From an uncultured Lachnospiraceae bacterium (GTDB lineage Bacteria > Bacillota_A > Clostridia > Lachnospirales > Lachnospiraceae), in the NCBI GenBank assembly GCA_947302185.1, contig CAMYVI010000016.1:1-18476 (forward strand): a stretch of DNA of 18,476 bases. The letters are read 5' to 3'. Below, piece after piece: positions 7,237 to 14,029 of the stretch. The notes below the pieces were generated by a model. The model was not told the origin of the DNA, ran no database searches, and saw nothing but the letters and a program-made list of their open reading frames with translations. Each line of letters starts with the position of its first letter. Position 1 is the stretch's first letter. The position numbers were made by a program, and so were the translations under genes.

Positions 7237-8724
7237 TTACACCTTTTCTTCCTTCAGCGCAATAACAAGGGATGCCATCTCAGCAAACATAATAAAGATG
7301 AACGGGAACGCAGCCGCAAGCGAAATCGTCTGAAGCGGTTTGAGTCCGCCTGCCAGCATCATGCCGATTGCCATGATCGACTGAATAACGCCCCAGATGA
7401 CCATCTTCTTCTTCGGCGGGTTCTGCTCACCATCAGATGTAAGCATTGACAAGACGAATGTACCCGAGTTCGCTGACGTGATGAAGAATGTGTTCAACAA
7501 AACAATAGCTACTATAGAGAAAATCTTCGTCAGCGGGTAATACTGTAATACCGTAAAGAGTCCTGTCTCCGGTGCTGCAGCGATCGCCGCAAGCTGCTCG
7601 TGTGTGAGAACACCCGTGTTAGCCAGGTGAAGTCCGAGGCATCCGAAAATCGAGAACCATACGATAGATGTAAGACCCGGGACCAGAGCAACGCCCATGA
7701 TGAACTCACGGATCGTTCTGCCCTTGGAGATTCGGGCGATGAAGACGCCGACAAACGGAGCCCACGCGATGAACCATGCCCAGTAGAAGATTCTCCAGTC
7801 AAAAGTCCAGCTGTTGTCACCGTATCCGTTTACAAGCAGTGAATCCTTGATGAAATCCTGCAGGTAGGATCCGATGCCTCCGATGAAGCCGTTGAGGATC
7901 TCCATCTTCGGTCCCAGTACAAAGCCCGCGATCATAAGACCGACGAACAGATACAGGTTGATGTCAGAGATAACTGCAATTCCCTTTTCGATACCGGCCG
8001 CTGCCGTCGAAATGTAGATGACAGAGATGATCAGGATAATGATGATCTGAATCATCAGGTTGGAAGGAATTCCCAGGACCATGTTAAGACCTGAGTTGAT
8101 CTGCATGACACCGAGTCCGAGGGATGTGACGACACCCGCAACTGTTGCAAATACAGCGAGAACGTCAACTATTGTGCCAAGCATACCTTTTGCCCTGTCT
8201 CCGATCAGCGGAACCAGTGTGGTGCTGATCATGGCGTTCTGTTTCTTTCGGAATCCAAAGTAGGCAAGTCCTAATCCCATTATAGCATAGTTAGCCCACG
8301 GAGATACGCCCCAGTGCATAAAAGCGGCTTTTAGCGCGAAATTCGCGGCTTCCGGAGTTTCCGGAGCAATGCCTGCAGCCGGTGAAACGTAGAAGGAAAT
8401 AGGTTCCGCTACGCCCCAGAATACCAGGCCGACACCCATGCCGCAGCCAAACAGCATGGCGAACCATGTCAAAGTGCTGTACTCAGGCTTCTCACCGTCC
8501 TCGCCCAGTGTGATATTTCCCCACTTGCTGGCAGCGATAAAAACCGCGAACACAACAAAGGCTATCATAGCAACAAGGTACAGCCACCCGAATTTCTGCG
8601 TGAAGAACGCGAACATGGCGTTGGCCGCAACGGTAAAAGCAGCGTTGAAGCCAACCGCCCAGACCGCAATGATCACGCAAATAATTAGTGAAACAATAAA
8701 AATTGTATTAAATTCTTTTTTCAT
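7237..8724 (-). CDS. BCCT-family transporter, probably Na+-coupled glycine betaine uptake
   Basis: This 495-residue membrane protein has about 12 hydrophobic segments and BCCT hallmarks. These are GMGVG at 95-99 (the GxGxG form typical of betaine carriers such as BetP, where choline carriers have Asp at the last position), HWGVSPWANY with W138, W143 and Y146 at the spacing of the BetP aromatic box, and the FYWAWFIAWAPFVGVFIAR block near 313-331. F413, T416 and S417 sit like the BetP Na2-site residues, pointing to sodium coupling. The C-terminus is very short (ends ALKEEKV), without the long tail linked to osmosensing, so a nutritional role is more likely than osmoprotection. GGAGAT precedes the ATG. 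It lies between grdH and trxB in the operon, so betaine for the reductase is the obvious cargo. OpuD/BetT naming is avoided because specificity is inferred. Confidence 0.9.
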   Translation of the reverse strand: MKKEFNTIFIVSLIICVIIAVWAVGFNAAFTVAANAMFAFFTQKFGWLYLVAMIAFVVFAVFIAASKWGNITLGEDGEKPEYSTLTWFAMLFGCGMGVGLVFWGVAEPISFYVSPAAGIAPETPEAANFALKAAFMHWGVSPWANYAIMGLGLAYFGFRKKQNAMISTTLVPLIGDRAKGMLGTIVDVLAVFATVAGVVTSLGLGVMQINSGLNMVLGIPSNLMIQIIIILIISVIYISTAAAGIEKGIAVISDINLYLFVGLMIAGFVLGPKMEILNGFIGGIGSYLQDFIKDSLLVNGYGDNSWTFDWRIFYWAWFIAWAPFVGVFIARISKGRTIREFIMGVALVPGLTSIVWFSIFGCLGLHLANTGVLTHEQLAAIAAAPETGLFTVLQYYPLTKIFSIVAIVLLNTFFITSANSGTFVLSMLTSDGEQNPPKKKMVIWGVIQSIMAIGMMLAGGLKPLQTISLAAAFPFIFIMFAEMASLVIALKEEKV

Positions 8725-8785
8725 CCGCTTATCTCCATTTGTCTGTTAACTAAGGACAACATGGAGCAGCGCGTATTCAAGATGC

Positions 8786-8823
8786 GGTCGCCAAAAAGAA
8801 TCCCGAATCTGATTTTGGCGACC
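8786..8823 (-). other. Strong hairpin between grdH and the BCCT gene
   Basis: An 11-bp perfect inverted repeat (GGTCGCCAAAA at 8786-8796 with TTTTGGCGACC at 8813-8823) encloses a 16-nt loop. No U run follows on the minus strand, so it is better seen as an mRNA-stabilising or processing structure than as a terminator. Confidence 0.6.
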
Positions 8824-8835
8824 ACATCACACAAA

Positions 8836-8851
8836 AATCAGATCTCTGATT
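8836..8851 (-). terminator. Weak terminator-like hairpin at the grdH stop
   Basis: AATCAG and CTGATT form a 6-bp stem around a 4-nt loop, overlapping the grdH stop codon and followed on the minus strand by TTTGTG. The stem is AT-rich, so only partial termination would be expected, perhaps making more GrdI/GrdH mRNA than downstream mRNA. Confidence 0.3.
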
Positions 8852-10154
8852 ATACCGGGAATACTGTCTGCTCCTCAACATCAGTAGCAAGTGCCTCCAG
8901 AGCAACTCTGACTCTGTGATAACGAAGCTTCCACTGATCTTCCTTGGATGTAGCAGGATCTCCCAACGGATACGGGATAGAGATTGTCGGAACGATTCGG
9001 TTCGCGCCAACCGTCTTGGAAACAGGAACGATATTGCACATATGAACGATCGGAATACCAGCACGCTCAATTTCTTTGACCATCGTTGCACCGCAACGTG
9101 TACAGGTCCCTCACGTACTTACCATTATGCATGCGTCGACATTGTCGGCCTGCAGTAATGGCAGAATTTCCTTAGCCATTCTCGAAGCTTCCTTCTCTGT
9201 CGTTCCTGTACCGACAGTTGCGTAGAAGTACTGATGAAGGCTTCCGAATACGCCTTCCTTCTCCATGGCGCGAAGAACGTCGATCGGCATGATGACGTTC
9301 GGGTCAGCATTTGCAGCGGCAGGATCGAATCCGGCGTGGATCGTCTTGAAGACGCCGCTCTCGAGTCTTTCCATACCTGTGATATCGTACTTGCCCCAGC
9401 GTGTAGCGGATGCGGACTGGATACGGTCCGGATTGTCCACCGGGACGATACCGCCTGTTGTGAGGAGGGCTACCTTTGCCTGCTTGAGGTCCTTGACCGG
9501 AGCTGCGATCGGGACGCGGTCAAGCTTCGGAACGATCAGCTCGGAGACGAACTCTTCGCCGGCGATACGTGCATGAAGCATTCTCATGAAACGTGTTGTG
9601 GCATCCTCTTCGATAAATACCTGATGACGACGTCCTGTCGGGAAGTAGCCTTCGTCAGCTGCCGGGCCGACTTCTTCGCCGGCAAGCATCTTGTTGGCGA
9701 CCTTGACGACTGCCGCGAGGTCTTTTCTCATCTTGGAAGCGATGTTGCCGCCCTTCATGATGATAATATCCTTGCGGAACATTTCCATACCCGGATTCTC
9801 CTGGTTCATGGATGTGATGACCGGAACACCGAACTTGTCTTTGACTGCCTTGCAGATCGTGCCGCACGCAACGCCGTAACGACCAGCGTTGAATGCCGGA
9901 CCTGCAATAAAGATATCGAATTCAAGATTTTCAAGGAATCCAAGAATCTGTGCTACAGCATCCTCGGTGTTGGATCCCATATAGTTGTCGCCGCAGATGA
10001 TTGTGTGTGTGACATCGCAATCCTTCAGCTGCGCATTGTACGCCATGGCCGGGCCGATCAATCCCTCATGGATGGACGGGCCTACGCCTGCAGTATCTTC
10101 GCCGCCGAGCTGGCCGAAGAACTGATTGACGTAAATAATCGCCTTTTTGCTCAT
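8850..10154 (-). CDS. grdH: Betaine reductase component B selenoprotein GrdH (GrdB/GrdF/GrdH family), in-frame UGA read as Sec348
   Basis: This is the selenoprotein subunit of the substrate-binding component B. It attacks the substrate and transfers the carboxymethyl group to GrdA. The frame from the ATG at 10154 (AAGGAGAA about 6 nt upstream) is open to a UGA at 9111-9113 and continues in frame to TAA at 8850, giving 434 residues. The junction reads MVST-U-GTCTRCGATMVKEI, the conserved UxxCxxC site (U348, C351, C354). FNAGRYGVACGTICKAV and TTGGIVPVDNP also fit the family. GrdB, GrdF and GrdH are very similar. GrdH (betaine) is chosen because the partner looks like GrdI and a betaine-type BCCT carrier follows. 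It starts 15 nt after grdI ends. Confidence 0.9.
9078..9108 (-). promoter_or_regulatory. SECIS-like hairpin after the grdH UGA
   Basis: On the minus strand a perfect 6-bp stem, CGTTGC/GCAACG (9093-9098 with 9084-9089), closes a three-base loop GGU (9090-9092). An outer 4-bp stem GACC/GGTC (9105-9108 with 9078-9081) adds a second tier. Exactly 18 nt lie between the UGA and the GGU. From memory this equals the UGA-to-GGU distance of the E. coli fdhF SECIS. The GGU loop is the SelB contact in that model. Confidence 0.75.
9111..9113 (-). other. Recoded UGA (Sec348) of grdH
   Basis: Homology continues without a break across this UGA: 347 residues of component B precede it and 86 follow, starting GTCTRCGATMVKEIERAG. 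Sec at this point of the UxxCxxC motif is the rule in the GrdB/F/H family. Confidence 0.96.
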
Positions 10155-10169
10155 GCTATTTCTCCTTTA

Positions 10170-11495
10170 TCAGAAATCTTTCATTGTCTTGTGTGACCAG
10201 CCTACAGTCATATCGCCGCAGAACAGGCCATTGTCTTCCATGATGATGGAGCCGTCGGGTCTTACAGAAGGTCCGAGGATCTCGTCGCCTTCCCAACCGC
10301 CGGAGTTACCGTCTCTGCCGAGAGCTTCAAGCTCGCCGAGGACGACCTTCATCGGAGGAAGTTCAATAAGTTCCGATACGTTGCCGGTAGAAACCATTGC
10401 ATGGATCTTCTCATCCAGAGTAACGAGCGGCTGAGAAGCGCCGTCACGGCCTGTGCACTCATTTGCAACACCGACGACCTTGATGCCTGCAGTCTCGAGG
10501 GCAGCGATAGCACCGACGTAGTCAGCATCCGGGTTGCCGTAGCCTTCTTCTGTGACCAGAGCGAAATCTGCGCCAAGTTCTGTAGCTGTCTGTACGATGA
10601 ACTGAATTGCGCGCTCTTTCTGATCCATAGCGACGTTCAGGTTAGCCATGATAACGCCAAGGAAGTTGTAGTCTTTTCCGTCCTCGTCCATAAGCGCACG
10701 GAGAATCGGATAGTTCTGGAAGTCATATGTCGACCACTTGGATGAGCACGGCATGAAGGATCCGGATACAAGAGCGCCGTCAAGGATTTCCTGCGGGCTC
10801 ATAAGTGTCGGGAGATACTTGTTCATATCCCAGCCGTAAACAAGGTCATTGTAGCCGAGAGCTTCCATCTGGGACTGCGGCTGAAGAACAGCAACGAGTG
10901 CCGGAAGCGCATTGACTTCTGCAGATCTCTTTGTGATCGGAGTTGTCTCATAGACATCCGTGTCTTCCGGAGTAAGCTCCTTTACGCACTGTCCGATGAA
11001 CTCAGCGAGCTTGTGACCTGCACGTCTCAGCGCGTCGTTCTTCTTCTGCTGCTCATAGCGCTCGAATTCCTCGTTCGTGTCAGCTACCAGTACGATATTG
11101 TTGAGGCCGCCGAAGTATGTGTGCTTCTGGCCCGGGCCGCTCATATCGATGAGGCCGTCCTGGAATCCGCCCCAGTGTCTTCCTACTACGAGGACACTGC
11201 AGTTCTTGAGTGCGTGGAGAACGCCGTTGCCGGACTGGCGCAGCGGACTTGTGTAGCCCGGGAAAAGTCCCTTGCCGTCAAGCCTTACACGCGGTTCGAT
11301 TGCTTCCTTGACCGGGCAAAGGCGTACTTCGTCGCCGGGCTTAACAATATAAAGCTCAGCCTCTGTGATGCGGTCGTCTTCTCTTACCATCGCAAGTGCT
11401 TCTTCTTTGTTGATGGTCAGAACACCGTCTTTGAAGGATAATTCATCTCCGAAAGCGATTTCATTTACATAAAAATTACCAATCTCGAGTTTCAA
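10170..11495 (-). CDS. grdI: Betaine reductase component B, subunit GrdI (GrdE/GrdG/GrdI family)
   Basis: This is the second subunit of substrate-specific component B, 441 residues from a TTG start at 11495 (read MKLEIGNFYVNEIAFGDEL). The TTG is chosen because AAGGAGGAGG ends 8 nt before it and family proteins start MKLE-G-F. The in-frame ATG 27 codons upstream has no ribosome site. The region around residues 244-263 reads SGSFMPCSSKWSTYDFQNYP. In glycine and sarcosine proteins (GrdE/GrdG) this place holds an Asn-Cys pair where the precursor is cleaved to form a pyruvoyl group; here it is Ser246-Phe247. A quaternary amine such as betaine cannot form a Schiff base, so an uncleaved subunit fits GrdI. 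C-terminal GRDGASQPLVTLDEK and WEGDEILGPSV also recall GrdI. It is the first gene of the operon. Confidence 0.85.
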   Translation of the reverse strand: MKLEIGNFYVNEIAFGDELSFKDGVLTINKEEALAMVREDDRITEAELYIVKPGDEVRLCPVKEAIEPRVRLDGKGLFPGYTSPLRQSGNGVLHALKNCSVLVVGRHWGGFQDGLIDMSGPGQKHTYFGGLNNIVLVADTNEEFERYEQQKKNDALRRAGHKLAEFIGQCVKELTPEDTDVYETTPITKRSAEVNALPALVAVLQPQSQMEALGYNDLVYGWDMNKYLPTLMSPQEILDGALVSGSFMPCSSKWSTYDFQNYPILRALMDEDGKDYNFLGVIMANLNVAMDQKERAIQFIVQTATELGADFALVTEEGYGNPDADYVGAIAALETAGIKVVGVANECTGRDGASQPLVTLDEKIHAMVSTGNVSELIELPPMKVVLGELEALGRDGNSGGWEGDEILGPSVRPDGSIIMEDNGLFCGDMTVGWSHKTMKDF

Positions 11496-11512
11496 GAAAT
11501 CATCCTCCTCCT

Positions 11513-11552
11513 TTCCATGTGCAAATTGTCTCTTTGTTGCGCGAACATGGAA
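11513..11552 (-). other. Leader hairpin next to the grdI ribosome binding site
   Basis: TTCCATG and CATGGAA (11546-11552 with 11513-11519) form a 7-bp stem, with an inner GCAA/TTGC stem (11537-11540 with 11521-11524). The 3' arm directly abuts the AAGGAGGAGG ribosome site (11503-11512), so folding could affect access of ribosomes to the TTG start. Confidence 0.45.
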
Positions 11553-11588
11553 CTTTTGACTAGTACATATCCACATATTCGCATAAAA

Positions 11589-11602
11589 ATAAGCGCGCTT
11601 TC
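11589..11602. promoter_or_regulatory. Candidate operator, grd promoter downstream site
   Basis: ATAAGCGCGCTTTC carries the full 10-bp palindromic core AAGCGCGCTT (11591-11600), with one flank degraded. Its centre lies 52 bp from the upstream site, about five helical turns, and about 11 nt past the predicted transcription start. This is where a repressor would block initiation or escape. Confidence 0.6.
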
Positions 11603-11612
11603 TTATAGTAAT

Positions 11613-11641
11613 AGTTTATAAGAACATGATAAGTAAGTCAA
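11613..11641 (-). promoter_or_regulatory. Promoter of the betaine reductase operon
   Basis: On the minus strand TTGACT (11636-11641, 5 of 6 consensus) is 17 nt from TAAACT (11613-11618). An alternative -10 TATAAA (11615-11620) leaves 15 nt. A start near 11606 would give a leader of about 110 nt before the grdI TTG. The -35 overlaps the end of the 16-bp palindrome at 11640-11655, and the second palindrome falls about 10 nt downstream of the start, so the promoter is bracketed by candidate operators. Confidence 0.65.
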
Positions 11642-11655
11642 TAAGCGCGCTTATT
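11640..11655. promoter_or_regulatory. Candidate operator, perfect 16-bp palindrome (grd promoter, upstream site)
   Basis: AATAAGCGCGCTTATT is a perfect palindrome touching the -35 box of the grdI promoter. Its core AAGCGCGCTT recurs at 11591-11600 and 14262-14271, and with one change at 14286-14295. Its size and symmetry suit a dimeric TetR-family protein, and a tetR-like gene lies 1.6 kb away. The link to that protein is inference. Confidence 0.65.
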
Positions 11656-11708
11656 TATATCAAAATACAATTAATAGACTATCTCTATAAATCGAATTTT
11701 GAGTACGG

Positions 11709-12254
11709 TTATAGTTTTTCAGTGCCGATGATCCACTCTTTTTTCAGCATCCAGACAGCCCCCTGCTGCCAGGTCTCATCCGGCAACGGTTCTGTAAAGA
11801 GAGCTTTCCAGCTGTCTCTGATCTGCTTCTTTACCAGGGGGTAAAAAGGCTTTGCGAAGACATCGGTCGTGTCGCCGGCCCCCTGCCGTCTCATATCCGA
11901 AAGTATCTTCTCCCGCTCCGCAGGATTTCCCAGGGGTTTAAGCGACAGGATCTCCTGCCAGTTCCTGAGGTCAAAAAGTACCATCTGATCCTCCGGGACT
12001 TCCAGCTCATATAAGAGGGCTCCCTCATGGCAGAACACGCGGCTTACGTCCCGGAAGACCCATATCGGGCTTTCCGCCTCGGCGGGTCTTGGCACGCGTT
12101 TTTCCATCTCCCGGGTCATGAACGAGTAGGCCTCAAGGAAGATCCATGCAGTCTCCCTGTATTTTTTTCTCAGATATTCCCGCTTTACATAGGAGACCCC
12201 GCAAAGATCCAATGTCTCCTGCACGACCGGCATCTGTACTGTCCACATTCTCAT
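11709..12254 (-). CDS. DUF3841-like protein, second of a tandem pair
   Basis: This is an uncharacterised protein of 181 residues starting MRMWTVQMPVVQETLDLCGV. This kind of N-terminus (WT-Q, then a leucine-rich helix and a short G-V-Y/S segment) is what I associate with DUF3841. It has no signal peptide or membrane segment, so it is probably cytosolic. It is clearly a diverged paralogue of the gene just upstream: shared features include the WT-Q start, K-EY--KK-, PIW, a LE-EVP segment, FYPL-K---SW-A-F and a terminal K-EW. The ATG at 12254 has GGAGGA 6 nt upstream and follows the previous stop by only 2 nt, so translation may be coupled. The longer frame to 12299 is rejected for lack of a ribosome site. 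Function is unknown. Confidence 0.75.
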   Translation of the reverse strand: MRMWTVQMPVVQETLDLCGVSYVKREYLRKKYRETAWIFLEAYSFMTREMEKRVPRPAEAESPIWVFRDVSRVFCHEGALLYELEVPEDQMVLFDLRNWQEILSLKPLGNPAEREKILSDMRRQGAGDTTDVFAKPFYPLVKKQIRDSWKALFTEPLPDETWQQGAVWMLKKEWIIGTEKL

Positions 12255-12256
12255 TT

Positions 12257-12862
12257 TTATTCCTCCGTATTTAAATAGTGACGGATTTTTCTGACCCACT
12301 CCTTACGGATCTCCCAGGCAGTCGCCACGAGACCCATCTCCGTATTTCCCGGCTTCAGAGTAAACGCGCGGCTCCAGCTCTGCTGCACCTCCCGCTTTAA
12401 AAGAGGATAGAAATTCCCTTTATTTGTAAGAAGCAGCTCATCATCGCTGCCGATACCGTAACGCCGGAGTTCGTTCGTATGACGGACACGGTCCGCCTCA
12501 TCAAGAGGCACATAAAAATAATTGACAATGTAGCCCCACGCGTCATAATTGCATAAAAGATACCTGTCAGCCGGGATCTCAACTTCCAGAATGACGGTGC
12601 CTTCCACCGGCTGCAGCATATTGTCCTCCGACATGCTGAGCCAGATCGGGTATTCTCCTGCAGTCTCTATATATTTCGAAGCTTCTTTCGTGTACCAGCG
12701 ATACAGTCTGAGATAAAACTCCGAGATCGTATCATTTTTCTTTTCTATATACTCTTTTTTTACCCGGTAGACGCCCGTCTTCTCCAGCTCCTCTTCAATC
12801 GCCGCGGCCTGCCTTGTCCAAAAAATCCGCGTTCCCGGTTCCGAAAATCCCATGCCGTTCAT
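12257..12862 (-). CDS. DUF3841-like protein, first of a tandem pair
   Basis: This is an uncharacterised 201-residue protein starting MNGMGFSEPGTRIFWTRQAA. Like its neighbour it shows the WT-Q beginning, GVYRVKKEYIEKK, a central PIWLS, ILEVEIPADRYLL, then FYPLLKREVQQSWSRAF and EIRKEWVRK at the end. This is the layout I associate with DUF3841. The start at 12862 has AAGGG about 8 nt upstream; the next ATG (residue 4) is possible. No enzyme motif or membrane segment is visible. The ribosome site lies only 24 bp from the left target duplication of the inserted element, so the insertion sits between this gene and whatever promoter lies further upstream. The pair separates the grd operon from the tetR-like gene. 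Confidence 0.75.
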   Translation of the reverse strand: MNGMGFSEPGTRIFWTRQAAAIEEELEKTGVYRVKKEYIEKKNDTISEFYLRLYRWYTKEASKYIETAGEYPIWLSMSEDNMLQPVEGTVILEVEIPADRYLLCNYDAWGYIVNYFYVPLDEADRVRHTNELRRYGIGSDDELLLTNKGNFYPLLKREVQQSWSRAFTLKPGNTEMGLVATAWEIRKEWVRKIRHYLNTEE

Positions 12863-12886
12863 AGTGTTTTCCCTTTCCGATTCAGT

Positions 12887-12894
12887 GTCCGATT
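12887..12894. repeat. Left 8-bp target site duplication of the MITE
   Basis: GTCCGATT directly abuts the left GTAA tip and is identical to 13093-13100 on the other side. Confidence 0.85.
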
Positions 12895-13092
12895 GTAATA
12901 GTTCAGACAGGCTGTTCGAGGTCTGAGATACGACGCAAACATCATCTTCATCGAAAAGCGCTGGTCACTACCCTGCGAGCCAAAAAGGCTAAAGCCTTTT
13001 GGTCTCTCGGTCGGACCAGCAATGCTTTTCTCACGAAGATGGATGCTTTGCGCCGTTAACGAACTATCATAACAGCCTGTCTGAACTGTTAC
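12895..13092. mobile_element. 198-bp foldback MITE with 22-bp terminal inverted repeats (IS66-like tips)
   Basis: The ends (12895-12916 and 13071-13092) are inverted repeats matching at 21 of 22 positions, with tips GTAA...TTAC. The element is flanked on both sides by a perfect 8-bp direct repeat GTCCGATT (12887-12894 and 13093-13100), a target duplication. The interior is itself an imperfect palindrome: GCTGGTC/GACCAGC at 12960-12966 and 13014-13020, and a central hairpin near 12977-13006. No transposase is encoded, so it is non-autonomous. GTAA tips and 8-bp duplications are the pattern I know from the IS66 family; that assignment is from memory. Confidence 0.85.
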
Positions 13093-13100
13093 GTCCGATT
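13093..13100. repeat. Right 8-bp target site duplication of the MITE
   Basis: GTCCGATT directly follows the right TTAC tip and is identical to 12887-12894. Perfect identity suggests a fairly recent insertion. Confidence 0.85.
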
Positions 13101-13286
13101 TAAAGATAAGTGCCTTAATTTTTTTCTCACTATTGCTTATCTCTATAAATCTATAGTAAGATAGGATATATAAAAATTTCACTGCATATTTGCCATTTAT
13201 TACATCTTTGTCATACTCTCTTTGATATCGCAGCCGTGCCGGGACGCAGCTTCCGTCCTCTTAGCCAACGATACAGGTAATGCCAT
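13101..13286. other. AT-rich control region between the MITE and tetR-like gene
   Basis: No ORF is supported here. It probably holds divergent promoters. On the plus strand TTGCCA (13189-13194) and CATACT at 16-nt spacing could serve the regulator. A 14-bp sequence TATCTCTATAAATC (13138-13151) is identical to 11680-11693, upstream of the grd promoter. A degenerate operator-like ATAAG-TGC-CTTA occurs at 13106-13117. No clear copy of the AAGCGCGCTT palindrome is present, so autoregulation through that motif is not supported. Confidence 0.4.
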
Positions 13287-13991
13287 ATGCTGAATAAAAA
13301 GAACCAGGATTTATTCCTGCGGAGAAAACGCGCCTTCGTGGATGCCGCATCGACTCTGATCGCTTCTCAGCCGTTTTCCTCCATCTCGATCCGCAAGATC
13401 GCGGAGACCGCAGGATTCCACAATTCAACAATTTATTCCTATTTTCAGGACTCCGACTGGCTGATTGCACTCGCTTCCGTGCGTTTTCTTCAGCCCTACA
13501 GTGATGCCCTGGTCGAAATAAGCCGACAGGACCTTAGCCCTTACGAATACTTTTATGCTATCTGGAACTGCTTCTGCCGCTACGCATTTTCCAGTCCGGC
13601 ACTTTACTACAACTTCTTCTTCGGCAAATATAAATATCAGCTCACAGAACTGCTGGATGAATACTATACTCTATTCCCGGACATTAAGAACGATCATTCT
13701 CCGCTCATTAACGCCATGTTCCAGGGGAACACCATGTATGACAGATGCCTGAGTATTCTGACCCCCCTCGTCAATGAGCCCGGAGCCCGCCTGACAGACG
13801 AGACCCTTGAGATGGCCAATTTCATCATCGTGAGCACGCTTGAGGAGTATCTGTCCAGCCAGATCCGCGAGGCCGGAACTCCCTCCGACGAATCTTATGC
13901 GGACATAACCATGGCCGGCGGAACTCTCGAAGATTACAGAAAACCGACAGCGGATTTCCTGAAAATGCTGCACTTTATCGTTGACAGCTGA
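13287..13991 (+). CDS. TetR/AcrR-family transcriptional regulator
   Basis: This 234-residue protein is the only plus-strand gene. The N-terminal helix-turn-helix is clear: residues 33-55 read ISIRKIAETAGFHNSTIYSYF, the TetR signature, preceded by the usual first helix (RRKRAFVDAASTLIASQPF). The C-terminal part is all-helical and matches no ligand class I can name. The ribosome site is weak (CAGGTAA about 9 nt upstream). It sits between the betaine reductase operon and the selenium cluster, both of which carry copies of an AAGCGCGCTT palindrome of operator type. It is therefore the best local candidate to bind those sites. The ligand could be betaine, a reductase product or a selenium signal; none is shown. 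It converges with selC across a shared terminator. Confidence 0.9.
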   Translation: MLNKKNQDLFLRRKRAFVDAASTLIASQPFSSISIRKIAETAGFHNSTIYSYFQDSDWLIALASVRFLQPYSDALVEISRQDLSPYEYFYAIWNCFCRYAFSSPALYYNFFFGKYKYQLTELLDEYYTLFPDIKNDHSPLINAMFQGNTMYDRCLSILTPLVNEPGARLTDETLEMANFIIVSTLEEYLSSQIREAGTPSDESYADITMAGGTLEDYRKPTADFLKMLHFIVDS

Positions 13992-14029
13992 TAACCTCAA
14001 AGCGGCTTTCCCCAATTATCGATATAACC

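Noticed and set aside
8850..9083. Separate small ORF after the grdH UGA
   Set aside because: It is the C-terminus of GrdH read through Sec348; the sequence between UGA and its ATG encodes conserved GTCTRCGAT.
8850..11495. Calling component B GrdB/GrdE (glycine) or GrdF/GrdG (sarcosine)
   Set aside because: The partner subunit lacks the pyruvoyl Asn-Cys site and reads like GrdI, and a betaine-type BCCT carrier follows. Betaine is the better fit, though a tree is needed to settle it.
12895..13092. 6S-like or other structured small RNA
   Set aside because: The rod-like fold and length are superficially similar, but the perfect 8-bp flanking duplication and GTAA/TTAC tips identify an insertion element.
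12859..13182. Minus-strand ORF of 107 codons upstream of the DUF3841 pair
   Set aside because: It spans the palindromic MITE and its flanks. The frame is an accident of the inverted repeats.
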